From CAZHAX01 sp964530325 (GTDB lineage: Bacteria > Chloroflexota > Anaerolineae > B4-G1): a stretch of DNA of 64,000 nt. The stretch's first letter is position 1; every line of letters starts with the position of its first letter. The position numbers and the translations under genes are program-made. Of this stretch, positions 55,701 to 62,816 are shown piece by piece. A model generated the notes under the pieces. That model was not told the DNA's origin, searched no databases, and saw nothing but the letters and a program-made list of their open reading frames with translations. The stretch covers positions 1 through 64,000 of the forward strand of contig CAZHAX010000010.1 in the NCBI GenBank assembly GCA_964530325.1, written 5' to 3'.

Positions 55701-55935
55701 CGACAATCTCGTCTTCGGCCATCGAGGCCGTGTCCGTGTGCGGGTAACCCTCGGCATAGACGTTCATCAACACCGATTGCACCGCCTCGCGGACTGCGGG
55801 CGGAGCACTGCTTTCTGAAGGAATGAGGATCAACCTGCGGGCCTGACGCTCCCACTCCAAGCCAATGAGTCGGGCGACGTCGGGGTCGAGCGCGGCCAAG
55901 TCGCCGCGGAAGAGGAAGTCATTCTTCGAGGGCAT
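52711..55935 (-). CDS. Serine hydroxymethyltransferase fused to glycine-cleavage T-protein (GlyA-GcvT)
   Basis: 1074 residues, ATG behind GGAGG. Residues 1 to about 470 are SHMT: LILIPSESSAPPAV, NVYAEGYP, YYRGVEYADIIESLARERC, D239 in DIAHVAG, and the PLP lysine K268 in VTSFTTHKTLCGPRA. An insert of about 25 residues (66-92) lies between YAEGYP and RRYY. About 495-655 resembles a T-protein N-terminal half but has S542-R543 where the catalytic Asp-Asp should be. About 655-1074 is a complete T-protein, starting PLHQWHTEHGAKMAPFAGWD with D749-D750 intact and ending in the GcvT C-terminal barrel. Both halves use tetrahydrofolate, so serine-glycine conversion and glycine cleavage are joined in one chain. 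Confidence 0.9.
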   Translation of the reverse strand: MPSKNDFLFRGDLAALDPDVARLIGLEWERQARRLILIPSESSAPPAVREAVQSVLMNVYAEGYPHTDTASMAEDEIVDFERYLAHYRRYGDRRYYRGVEYADIIESLARERCAQAFATDTVPAERIQANVQPLSGAPANTAAMLALLDPGDTILSMALAHGGHLTHGSPANLAGKLYNVIFYRVNEQTERLDYDQIEELARQHRPKLIIAGYTSYPRLPDWEAFRQIADLVGAYLLADIAHVAGMVIAGVYPSPLGHAHVTSFTTHKTLCGPRAACLLTTDARLGRRIDRAVFPGVQGGPHVNKLAAMATAFRLARTEQFAQLQRQIVANAAVMAEALANRGLRIPCGGTETHLLLVDCKTIRGADGTPLMGGPTARLLESIGLVVNRNAIPGDRSANEPSGIRLGTPWVTQRGLREPEMERIADIIARAMKGMEPLQYAGVTRPVYRSRIDFDLLLQLRSEVAKLADAAGTDFEPQLRPGAQTAEPAGTRDTKQPLQLYGIEGRAAASFLDQLTPTNTSDLQQGQWRAAVLLEPSGRLMSRVLLQRPGPAFDHYLIAVPTRTSSRVVAWLRALSEGRVRFDTQDLLPKLPGPVVVRELGPADPSLAGQDGLQGRLRPTASSKPYFIGLSSERYAGLTADALPPFEWKQAVVHPQRGPLHQWHTEHGAKMAPFAGWDMPTWYTSIGEEHRCVRDSAGLFDLTHMGIFQIEGPRSAAFLSLACTNDADLLRPGESQYTFLLAPDGQVVDDAMLYALTGPSFLLVVNAANADKDWAWIQAVNSGRVMIDEERPWVRSSFQAELRNLAEPEPARGRLVALAIQGPRSREILTSLFDAAGAKAAEARGRLRALERTGVAEMELPSGLAPQRRRRLVVARTGYTGEPLGFEVFVHPDAVLPLWERLLALGRPHGLRPIGLGARDSLRIEAGFPLYGHEIEGPLDLRPDDGGFAAYVKLYKPFFVGRRPFIEHAKQRNMEVIRFRIAEKGVRVPKLDDVVVDGHGRVIGQVTSCALDSDGHLVGQAYVDERHSAEGSEINVFPRPNREDWDKPYELLKVGDKLVLHSEARVVRRFLRRR

Positions 55936-56004
55936 CCCGCCTCCGGCGCTGGTAGAGTATCGACCTGTTTTCCGGGTCGCTAGTTCTGGTCATAGAACAG
56001 GCGC

Positions 56005-56033
56005 ATTGTACTTCGCTGTCCTTCGCGTGTCAA
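56005..56033 (-). promoter_or_regulatory. Promoter of the GlyA-GcvT fusion
   Basis: On the minus strand TTGACA (56033-56028), 17-bp spacer, TACAAT (56010-56005). The leader to the ATG is about 63 bases and holds no riboswitch. Its -35 lies four bases from the -35 of the divergent promoter. Confidence 0.78.
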
Positions 56034-56037
56034 GGTA

Positions 56038-56066
56038 TTGACAAATGGACAGAATTGGTGTATAGT
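56038..56066 (+). promoter_or_regulatory. Promoter of the glycine-riboswitch operon
   Basis: TTGACA (56038-56043), 17-bp spacer, TATAGT (56061-56066). Transcription would begin near 56073, about 20 bases before the first aptamer. Confidence 0.8.
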
Positions 56067-56092
56067 ATACACTAAGTCAATATGGACTATGG

Positions 56093-56277
56093 GATGCAGG
56101 GGAGAGCCCGCCGATAGGCGGCACCGAAGGGGCAAGCTGGTGCGACTGGCTGGATGCGCCGGCGAAACTCTCAGGTAAACGGACCCTGTATCTCGGTACC
56201 TCTGGAAAGTCCAAGCCGTAGGACGCCGACGGGGCAAGCCCCTTAGGGGGCGAATCTCTCAGGCAGGTGGACAGAGG
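56093..56277 (+). ncRNA. Tandem glycine riboswitch (two gcvT-type aptamers)
   Basis: Aptamer one spans 56093-56192: P1 pairs GATGCAGGG (56093) with CCCTGTATC (56184); core GGAGAG, GCACCGAAGGGGCAAG and GCGAAACTCTCAGG. After a six-base linker, aptamer two spans 56199-56277: P1 pairs CCTCTG with CAGAGG; core GCCGACGGGGCAAG and GCGAATCTCTCAGGCAGG. Both cores match the gcvT RNA consensus. The class binds glycine and often controls the glycine cleavage genes; here it precedes a serine-synthesis operon. Confidence 0.93.
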
Positions 56278-56302
56278 CAGACCAGCCGGTCGCATTAGGT
56301 AC

Positions 56303-56353
56303 GCGCCTCCTGTTACCTGCCCGCCGAGGGAAGATACAACATACAGGAGGCGC
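56303..56353 (+). promoter_or_regulatory. Riboswitch expression platform: Shine-Dalgarno sequestering stem
   Basis: GCGCCTCCTGT (56303-56313) is exactly complementary to ACAGGAGGCGC (56343-56353), the ribosome site of the next gene, giving an 11-bp stem with a 29-base loop. A competing stem AGGTA (56297) with TACCT (56314) would trap the anti-Shine-Dalgarno and free the site. No terminator is visible, so control is probably translational. Confidence 0.75.
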
Positions 56354-56357
56354 TTTG

Positions 56358-57437
56358 ATGTACAAGAAGCTGTTTATCCCGGGCCCGACTCACGTCCGTG
56401 ACGAAATCCTCGAAGCACAAGCCGCACCCATGCTTGGGCACCGTTCCCAGGAGTATGCCGATCTCCACCTGGCAGTGACCCCCAAGCTGCAGCAGCTCCT
56501 CTACACGAAGCAACGAGTCTATCTGTACACGTCATCGTCCACCGGCGTCATGGAGGGGAGCATTCGCCAGGCCTCGACGAAGAAGGTCCTGAACACCGTG
56601 TGCGGCGCTTTCTCCAAACGCTGGCACCAGATCACGAGCATCAACGGCCTGCCCTGCGACAAGGTCGAGGTCGAGATGGGCCAGGCCATCACCCCCGAGC
56701 TGGTCGACGAAGCACTGGGCAAGGACGGCAGCGAGTGCCCGTATGACGCCCTCACGATAGTGATGAACGAGACGTCGACCGGCGTACTGAATCCGGTGCA
56801 GGATATCGCCGCTCTCGTTCGGGAGAAGTATCCGCAGGTGATCATCCTGGTCGACGCCGTCAGCTGCATGGCGGGCGTCAAGATCGAGTTCGATGCCTGG
56901 GGCCTCGACGTTTGCCTGGCCGGTGTGCAGAAGTGCTTCGCGCTGCCGCCAGGACTGACTGTCTGCGCGGTGAGCGACAGGGCAAGGGAGCGGGCTCAGC
57001 AGGTGGAGCATCCAGGGTTCTACTTCGCCTACGATCAGATGGACAAACGTTACGACAAGGGGCAGACGCCGGCCACTCCAGCGATCAGCATCATCCAGGC
57101 GCTCAACAAGCAGATGGACGATATCCTGTCTGCAGGGCTGGACAAGCGCTGGGCTCGACATCAGGAGATGGCTGCCTACACGCAGGACTGGGCGCGGCGC
57201 TACTTTGCCCTCTACTCTGACGAACGCTACCTCTCGCCGACGGTCACGAACATCGAGAACACACGCTCGATAAGCGTCGCCGATCTGAACAAGGAACTGG
57301 GCAAGCGCGGGGCGATGATCTCGAACGGCTACGGTGACCTCAAAGAGAAGTGCTTCCGCATCGCCCACATGGGCGACCTGACGATGGACGACATGAAGTG
57401 GCTGACCGGCGAGATCGAGGACGTCCTGGGCCTGTGA
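56358..57437 (+). CDS. Class V aminotransferase, probable phosphoserine or serine/alanine-glyoxylate aminotransferase
   Basis: 359 residues from the ATG at 56358 behind AGGAGGCG (a TTG one codon earlier is possible). Fold type I: FIPGPTHVRDEIL and GHRSQEYADLH at the substrate end, D166 in VDAVS for the PLP ring, and PLP lysine K192 in AGVQKCFALPPGL. The family includes alanine-glyoxylate and serine-pyruvate aminotransferases and, in several thermophiles and Chloroflexota, the enzyme that makes phosphoserine. Next to a 3-phosphoglycerate dehydrogenase, phosphoserine formation is the best reading, but glyoxylate-to-glycine transamination also fits the glycine riboswitch. Confidence 0.85.
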   Translation: MYKKLFIPGPTHVRDEILEAQAAPMLGHRSQEYADLHLAVTPKLQQLLYTKQRVYLYTSSSTGVMEGSIRQASTKKVLNTVCGAFSKRWHQITSINGLPCDKVEVEMGQAITPELVDEALGKDGSECPYDALTIVMNETSTGVLNPVQDIAALVREKYPQVIILVDAVSCMAGVKIEFDAWGLDVCLAGVQKCFALPPGLTVCAVSDRARERAQQVEHPGFYFAYDQMDKRYDKGQTPATPAISIIQALNKQMDDILSAGLDKRWARHQEMAAYTQDWARRYFALYSDERYLSPTVTNIENTRSISVADLNKELGKRGAMISNGYGDLKEKCFRIAHMGDLTMDDMKWLTGEIEDVLGL

Positions 57438-57482
57438 GGCCCGTCAATCGATTGCATGCCAGTCAAGCCAGGGGGAAACGAG

Positions 57483-58394
57483 ATGAAACTGATAGTCTGC
57501 GATCCAACTGATGCGACGGCCATTGCCGCGATGCGGGAGGCCGGTATTGAGGTTGACGTGCGAGACGACATCGCGCCAGAGGACCTGGAGGATGCTATCA
57601 AGGATTACGACGCTATGGTCGTCCGCAGCCGCACCAAGGTGCGACAGCCCTTGATCGACAAGGCGGCCAACCTCAAGCTGATTATCCGCGGAGGGGTTGG
57701 GCTGGACACCATCGACGTGGAGTATGCTCAGTCGAAGGGAGTCGAGGTGCGCAACACGCCGTCCGCCTCCTCCAATTCCGTGGCCGAGCTTACCGTCGGA
57801 TACCTGCTCGCCCTCGCTCGCAGGATTCCCCAGATGACGGCCTCGATGAGGAATGGGGAATGGGAGAAGAAGGCCTTCAGCAAGGCCACCGAGCTGGCCG
57901 GCAAGACGCTGGGCCTTGTCGGCTGCGGACGCATTGGCAGCCTGGTGGCCCAGAAAGCGGTCTTCCTCGACATGGAGGTGCTGTTCCATTGCCTGCCGCC
58001 CTTCCCGGAGGTCGCCGGCGCCTACAATGTCTCCCTCAAGGAGCTGATCGCGCGATCTGACTACATCTCCCTCCATGTTCCCTACACTCCCGAGACCCGC
58101 TACATGATCGGCCGAGAAGAGATTGCCAAGATGAAGGACGGGGTCTATATCATCAACTGCGGCCGCGGAGGCACGCTGGACGAGGAGGCGCTGTACGATG
58201 CTATCGTCAGCGGCAAGGTGGCGGGTGCAGCCTTGGATGTGTTCGAGGACGAGAAGGAGGAGCGCGGCCAGAAGCTGATGTCACTGTCGCAGGTGATCGG
58301 CTCGCCGCATGTTGGTGCTGGGACGGTAGAGGCGAGCGCGCGGGTCGGCGATGAAGTGGCCCAGATCGCCATCCAAGTGGCAAGACAGCTCTAA
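57483..58394 (+). CDS. serA: D-3-phosphoglycerate dehydrogenase (short form)
   Basis: 303 residues from the ATG at 57483 with GGGGGAAACGAG upstream. D-2-hydroxyacid dehydrogenase fold: VVRSRTKVRQPLIDKAANLKLI, NAD motif LGLVGCGRIGSLVAQKA, catalytic Arg in INCGRGGTLDEEAL, Glu in the DVFEDEKEE segment and His in GSPHVGAG. It lacks the C-terminal ACT and ASB domains of long SerA, so direct serine feedback is unlikely; control may sit in the upstream riboswitch. First step of serine synthesis from 3-phosphoglycerate. 45 bp after the aminotransferase. Confidence 0.88.
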   Translation: MKLIVCDPTDATAIAAMREAGIEVDVRDDIAPEDLEDAIKDYDAMVVRSRTKVRQPLIDKAANLKLIIRGGVGLDTIDVEYAQSKGVEVRNTPSASSNSVAELTVGYLLALARRIPQMTASMRNGEWEKKAFSKATELAGKTLGLVGCGRIGSLVAQKAVFLDMEVLFHCLPPFPEVAGAYNVSLKELIARSDYISLHVPYTPETRYMIGREEIAKMKDGVYIINCGRGGTLDEEALYDAIVSGKVAGAALDVFEDEKEERGQKLMSLSQVIGSPHVGAGTVEASARVGDEVAQIAIQVARQL

Positions 58395-58402
58395 GGGGCA
58401 CG

Positions 58403-59722
58403 ATGGCCAGAATACGACCGTTCAGAGGGGTTCGCTACGACGCAGCCAAAGTGGCAGACCTCTCCAGCGTGGTCAGCCAGCCGCACGATCGCGTGCGGCA
58501 CGGCCTTCAGGACAAGTACTACGATCTGAGCCCCTACAATATGGCCCGTCTGATCAAAGGCAAGACCCATCCGGACGACGACGCTCTCAGCAACCCCGTA
58601 ACCAGGGCGCACGATTCATATCAGACGTGGCTGGAGGAGGGAGTGCTCAAGCGGGACGATGCTCCTTGCCTGTATGTGCATCGCCAGACCTTCACTATGC
58701 CTGACGGAAGCACTCGCTCTCGGCAGGGCCTGATCGCTGCGCTGGAGCTAACCGAGTTCGATAAGGGCGTTGTCCTTCCCCATGAGCGGACGCTCCGCAA
58801 GTCGATGGAAGGGCAGTTCAGTCTGCTCCAGGCTACGGACGTCAACTTCGGCTGCGTCTTCGTCCTCTATCCCGGCGGCGACCTGAGCGATCTGCTGGCC
58901 CCGGCGACCGCCGCACCTCCGACCGCCGAAGTGCGGGAGCTGTTCGAGAACGAGGTGCTGCAGCAGCTGTGGGTGGTCGACGATCCGGATGTCATCTCGG
59001 CCGTAGTTGAGGAGATGGCTCCCCGCCGAGGTCTGGTAATCGCCGACGGGCACCACCGCTATGAGACGGCGCTGCACTATCGTGACGAGATGCGTTCGCG
59101 CTACCCCGACGCGCCGGCCGAAGCGGCCTTCAACTACCGCCTGGCCAGCCTGGTGGGGATGGACGACCCTGGCCTGGTGATACTCCCCACGCACCGCCTG
59201 GTGCGCTGCGGGGACTACAGCTGCGGCATCGGTCTCCTGGAGCGCGCCGCAGAGTACTTCGAGGTGGCGCCCGTGGCCAGCCCGGCCGCGCTGCAGGCGG
59301 CCCTGGCTGAGGTCAGCGCTGTTCCCGCCCCGGCCTTCGGCTTCCACGATGGAAGAACGGCTCTGCTGGCCCTGCGGGACGAGAACGTGATGGCGCGAAT
59401 AGCGCCTGATCACACGCCCACCTGGCGCAGCCTCAACGTCAGCGTGCTGCACGAGCTGTTCATAGAGCGGGTGGTGGGGTTGGGCAAGGAGGAAGTGGCC
59501 GCCGACGGTCACATTGAGTTCTTGCGGGATGCACAGATGGGCTTCGACTCCGTGGCCAGTGGAGATGCCGACTTCGTCGCGGTGATGAATCCGACCCGTA
59601 TTGAGCAGGTGCGCGATTGCAGCGCGGCCGGTGAGCGCATGCCGCAGAAGTCGACGGACTTCTATCCCAAGGTGATAAGCGGCCTGGTGATGCTCCCTAT
59701 AGGGCCGGGCGAGCAGGTCTAG
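58403..59722 (+). CDS. DUF1015 family protein
   Basis: 439 residues, 8 bp after serA. Family landmarks: IRPFRGVRYDAAKVADLSSVVSQPHDRV at the start, YDLSPYNMARLIKG, LYVHRQTF, VLPHERTLRKSMEG, and VIADGHHRYETALHYRDEM in the centre. DUF1015 proteins repeatedly sit in serine-synthesis operons with serA, and several have been suggested to be SerB-like or ADP-dependent serine kinases (SerK family, ParB-like). I therefore infer a role in serine or phosphoserine metabolism here, which matters because no certain SerB is in this operon. Confidence 0.85.
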   Translation: MARIRPFRGVRYDAAKVADLSSVVSQPHDRVRHGLQDKYYDLSPYNMARLIKGKTHPDDDALSNPVTRAHDSYQTWLEEGVLKRDDAPCLYVHRQTFTMPDGSTRSRQGLIAALELTEFDKGVVLPHERTLRKSMEGQFSLLQATDVNFGCVFVLYPGGDLSDLLAPATAAPPTAEVRELFENEVLQQLWVVDDPDVISAVVEEMAPRRGLVIADGHHRYETALHYRDEMRSRYPDAPAEAAFNYRLASLVGMDDPGLVILPTHRLVRCGDYSCGIGLLERAAEYFEVAPVASPAALQAALAEVSAVPAPAFGFHDGRTALLALRDENVMARIAPDHTPTWRSLNVSVLHELFIERVVGLGKEEVAADGHIEFLRDAQMGFDSVASGDADFVAVMNPTRIEQVRDCSAAGERMPQKSTDFYPKVISGLVMLPIGPGEQV

Positions 59723-59747
59723 TCTGCCCGGCGCACGATATGAATGC

Positions 59748-59786
59748 GACAAGCCCCGGCGGGCCACTTGGTCGCCGGGGCTTGTC
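59748..59786. terminator. Perfect 14-bp bidirectional terminator hairpin
   Basis: GACAAGCCCCGGCG (59748-59761) and CGCCGGGGCTTGTC (59773-59786) are exact reverse complements with an 11-base loop. It lies 26 bp past the DUF1015 stop and before the convergent gene's stop. No T-tract. Confidence 0.75.
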
Positions 59787-59839
59787 CTCGCACTGCCGTC
59801 TGGCGTGCGCCGCAGCGCCTCGCTGCGGGTCAGCGACCG

Positions 59840-60886
59840 CTATTCAGGCAGATCCGGGCTGAAATCGATGAGAGTCTGGTCGAGATACGCCACTGCCGCG
59901 CCTCGCCCTGTCGCCTGATCTGGATCGAGCACCACGCCCGTCGTCTGTTCGACGGCTTCGGACAGAGCCTGCAGGTCGACAGCTATCCCGATTAGGGTGC
60001 GTGAGCGGTCAATCTCGAATCGCACCGGCCCGCTCAAGTCGGTGAAGCTGCCCTCAGACGGATTCCAGACATACAGGTACGGGGTGTAGGAGCCCGTACT
60101 TAGACGGTAGGAGACCTGAATCACTGCCTCGTCGCCCAGATCTGGATTGATCCTCCGCTCGCCTGGCGGGCGGCCGGTGGTAGTATCACCATCCAGGTCG
60201 AGCGCGAATAGCCAGTCGGTGTTGGCGCCCGGCGGATCCGGGATCGGCTCGTAGAGGGCGATCCAGAAGACCACCTCTCCCTCCTCAACCCAGTCAGCGA
60301 ACTCGGAGGGCACTCCCTCTCCGGGCTCGAGGCCGACCCTCAGATCGGCCCGCACGCTGGCAGAGCGGATATCGATACCAGCCGGGATCTCCTGAACGGG
60401 TGCGCCTGTATCGTACAGTCCAACGTCGCCTCTGGCATCGGCGGTGGTGAAACTCCCCACCTGTGGAGTGGCCGTCGCCGCAGGGGGCGGCGTGGGCGAA
60501 GCGGCCATGTCCGGCGTCGGGGTGCATTCTACGACGCGCACGATAACCTGGGCGGATCTGCTGGAGCCTCGGTCGCTCGCTGTGACCACAAACTCACCCG
60601 TCTGCTGGCCCGCAGTGTGGAGCCCGCTCTGGCTGATATCCCCGCCAGTGGCCTCCCAAGTGACCTCGCTGCTGCCTGTAACAGTGAACAGGATCTGCTC
60701 ACCGGTGCACAGTCTGGCCTCGGCCGGGCTGATCTCAAGAGGGGGCTTTGCCTGAGAGATTATCCTGCTGCAGGCCTGCAGGATAGTGACCAGCGCAATC
60801 AACGCTACCAGCGCGATCATGCCGATGGTGAACCAGTAGATGATCTCACGAGCCCTTTCGCTCACATCGAGTTTCTTGAGGAACAT
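59840..60886 (-). CDS. Membrane-anchored extracytoplasmic protein with Ig-like domain
   Basis: 348 residues; the ATG at 60886 has GGAGG four bases upstream. Residues 14-40 form one transmembrane helix (YWFTIGMIALVALIALVTIL). An Ig-like (Big/PKD-type) domain of about 75 residues follows (ARLCTGEQILFTVTGSSEVTW, AQVIVRVVE), then a Thr/Pro/Ala linker (about 130-148). The C-terminal domain of about 200 residues has DWLFALDLDGDTTTGRPPG and PDLGDEAVIQVSYR, a layout like calcium-bearing CBM9-type or choice-of-anchor modules. Function unknown; outside the membrane. Follows tilS by 140 bp. Confidence 0.6.
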   Translation of the reverse strand: MFLKKLDVSERAREIIYWFTIGMIALVALIALVTILQACSRIISQAKPPLEISPAEARLCTGEQILFTVTGSSEVTWEATGGDISQSGLHTAGQQTGEFVVTASDRGSSRSAQVIVRVVECTPTPDMAASPTPPPAATATPQVGSFTTADARGDVGLYDTGAPVQEIPAGIDIRSASVRADLRVGLEPGEGVPSEFADWVEEGEVVFWIALYEPIPDPPGANTDWLFALDLDGDTTTGRPPGERRINPDLGDEAVIQVSYRLSTGSYTPYLYVWNPSEGSFTDLSGPVRFEIDRSRTLIGIAVDLQALSEAVEQTTGVVLDPDQATGRGAAVAYLDQTLIDFSPDLPE

Positions 60887-61026
60887 GTGGCCTCCTACGT
60901 CCGGCTGCAAGCGCCGCGGCTCGCCACAAGCACGATCCGAGTCGGCTGGGCCGGGCCGATGCGAGTGGGAAGTCTACCACAAGTGGACCGGTTTGGGAAA
61001 CAGGCCTGGCGCGCGTTGCCGACTGC

Positions 61027-62505
61027 TCAAGGGACTCGCTCGAAGTACAGCTTGACGGCGCGGCGCGTGCGGGGTGTGACCGCGAAGTCGTGGGAGAGGC
61101 GGTGACCACAGACCCAGACGATCTGACTGCCCGCTGCAAGGAGCGGGACATGGTCACGCCAGGCAGCAGGGACCTTGAGGTTGATCATTAGCTCGCTCAG
61201 GCGTACGGTGTGGCCCCCCATTCCCAGAGGCCGGAAGCGGTCGCCGCGCTGGCGCGTCCGGAGCACCGCCGGCGAGGGGAGTCTGTCTTCGTCCACGTAC
61301 GCTTGCCAGCGGCCGGCGGCGGCGATAGCGTCTGCATCCCAGGTCGCGAGTGACTCTGCCTCCAGGACCCAGTCTGAGTCTGGGATTGGCGTCGTGCCGG
61401 GAATCTCTACCGGCATCGCCTGGCGGCTCCACAGCAGCGGCTCGTCCGGCGGAGGGCCGCTAACTCCCTGGTCCGCCACTGTCAGCGTCTCGTAGCCCAC
61501 CATGAGGGAGACTGCCTGAGGCAGCGTTGCCTGCGCTCCCGTCTCCCCCTCCAGCGCCACCGCTCGCGCATTCTCCACGTGGACGAAGTTGACGTCTCGC
61601 AGGCTTCTGCGCAGGCGGTATGCTGCGTGGCGAAGCGTGGCTCGCTGCAGCGCCACGGGTAGATTGCGCCAGGCCGCCCGGTCGAGCGTTATGGAACTGT
61701 CGGACTCCGCACGCACCACTTCGCCCCAGGCCTGGCGGCGGAGTTGTGCCAGTATCTCGTATTCTGCGGCCAGTACCTGGGCTGTGTGGCAGAGTCTCTG
61801 CCGGATCCCCGGATTGTACTGCTCGAGCGTTGGTAGGAGCTCGTGCCTCAGTCTGTTGCGGAAGAAGGTCTGATCAAGGTTGGAGCGGTCGAACCGTGGG
61901 CTGAGGCCGTGCTCGCTGCAGTAGAGCTCGATCTCACGGCGAGGGACGTAGAGGAGCGGGCGGATAAGCTGGAGAGACGCCGCGGTGATCTCCGGCAACT
62001 CGCCGATCAGGCGGTAGTCGGTGAGCGGGGTGCTGGGCAACATCCCCCGCAGGCCAGCCAGCCCGGAGCCGCGCAGCAGGTGCATCAGCACAGTCTCCGC
62101 CTGGTCATCTGCATTGTGGCCTACCGCAATCCTAGCGGCCCCTACGTCAGAGGCAACCTGCGCCAGGAAGGAGTAGCGAACGCGGCGGGCGGCCTCCTCG
62201 AAGGCAAGCCCTCCTTCGTCGGCGATCTGGGGCACGTCACGGCGCTCGACAGTTGCCGGCAGCTTCCTCTGGGCAGCGATGTCGGCGACGAACTGTGCGT
62301 CGCCGTCTGCTTCTGCGCCGCGCGCACCGTGATGGAGGTGGGCTACGTACAGCTGCAGGTCGTACTCGTCGCGGAAGCGGACCAGGAGGTGCAGGAGACA
62401 AAGGGAATCCGGCCCCCCGGATACGCCAACCACGACCCGGTCACCGTGGGCCAGGAGGGCATGCTGCTTGATTGTGCGCCGGACTCCCTGCAGGAGGTCG
62501 GCCAA
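61027..62505 (-). CDS. tilS: tRNA(Ile)-lysidine synthase
   Basis: 492 residues. PP-loop motif VGVSGGPDSLCLLHLL (SGGPDS at 29-34), HLHHGARGAEADGDAQFV, GHNADDQAETVLMHLLRGSGLAGLRGM and NLDQTFFRNRLRHELLP are all TilS signatures. The C-terminal TilS_C domain is present (RTRQRGDRFRPLGMGGHTVRLSELMIN region). It adds lysine to C34 of the AUA-reading tRNA. Starts 3 bp after the preceding small gene's stop, so translationally coupled. Confidence 0.94.
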   Translation of the reverse strand: MADLLQGVRRTIKQHALLAHGDRVVVGVSGGPDSLCLLHLLVRFRDEYDLQLYVAHLHHGARGAEADGDAQFVADIAAQRKLPATVERRDVPQIADEGGLAFEEAARRVRYSFLAQVASDVGAARIAVGHNADDQAETVLMHLLRGSGLAGLRGMLPSTPLTDYRLIGELPEITAASLQLIRPLLYVPRREIELYCSEHGLSPRFDRSNLDQTFFRNRLRHELLPTLEQYNPGIRQRLCHTAQVLAAEYEILAQLRRQAWGEVVRAESDSSITLDRAAWRNLPVALQRATLRHAAYRLRRSLRDVNFVHVENARAVALEGETGAQATLPQAVSLMVGYETLTVADQGVSGPPPDEPLLWSRQAMPVEIPGTTPIPDSDWVLEAESLATWDADAIAAAGRWQAYVDEDRLPSPAVLRTRQRGDRFRPLGMGGHTVRLSELMINLKVPAAWRDHVPLLAAGSQIVWVCGHRLSHDFAVTPRTRRAVKLYFERVP

Positions 62506-62508
62506 TGG

Positions 62509-62760
62509 CTAGGCCACTTTGTACACGCTGTCCCCAGCGCGAGCGCGGGATTCCAGCATGATGCCGATGCTGTCACCGGGACCGGCCTCGGTCACGGCCT
62601 GGCGATCGATCTGCATGGACTCAATGTCCGTCTCGAAATCGGTGGTGTGGCCGAGGACGTGTATCCGGTCGCCCACGGCAAGTCTGCCGCTGAGGTCTAT
62701 GCCGGCCACGCTGATGTTGCCAAACCAATGAGTCACCTTGCCGACGAGTTCCTCCGCCAT
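62509..62760 (-). CDS. EF-Tu domain-2-like small protein
   Basis: 83 residues. The whole protein is one translation-factor beta barrel: EELVGKVTHWFGNISVAGIDL, SGRLAVGDRIHVLGHTTDFE, ESMQIDRQAVTEAGPGDSIGI, RARAGDSVYKV. The same order is seen in domain 2 of EF-Tu and IF2, without any GTPase domain. Such mini-proteins exist in several bacteria and archaea but their role is unclear. Coupling to tilS suggests a link with tRNA or translation. Confidence 0.85.
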   Translation of the reverse strand: MAEELVGKVTHWFGNISVAGIDLSGRLAVGDRIHVLGHTTDFETDIESMQIDRQAVTEAGPGDSIGIMLESRARAGDSVYKVA

Positions 62761-62816
62761 TCGTTGCCTCCTTACTCAAGCGGGCTATGTGGTGGTACCG
62801 TTTGGCTTCCGTGCCT

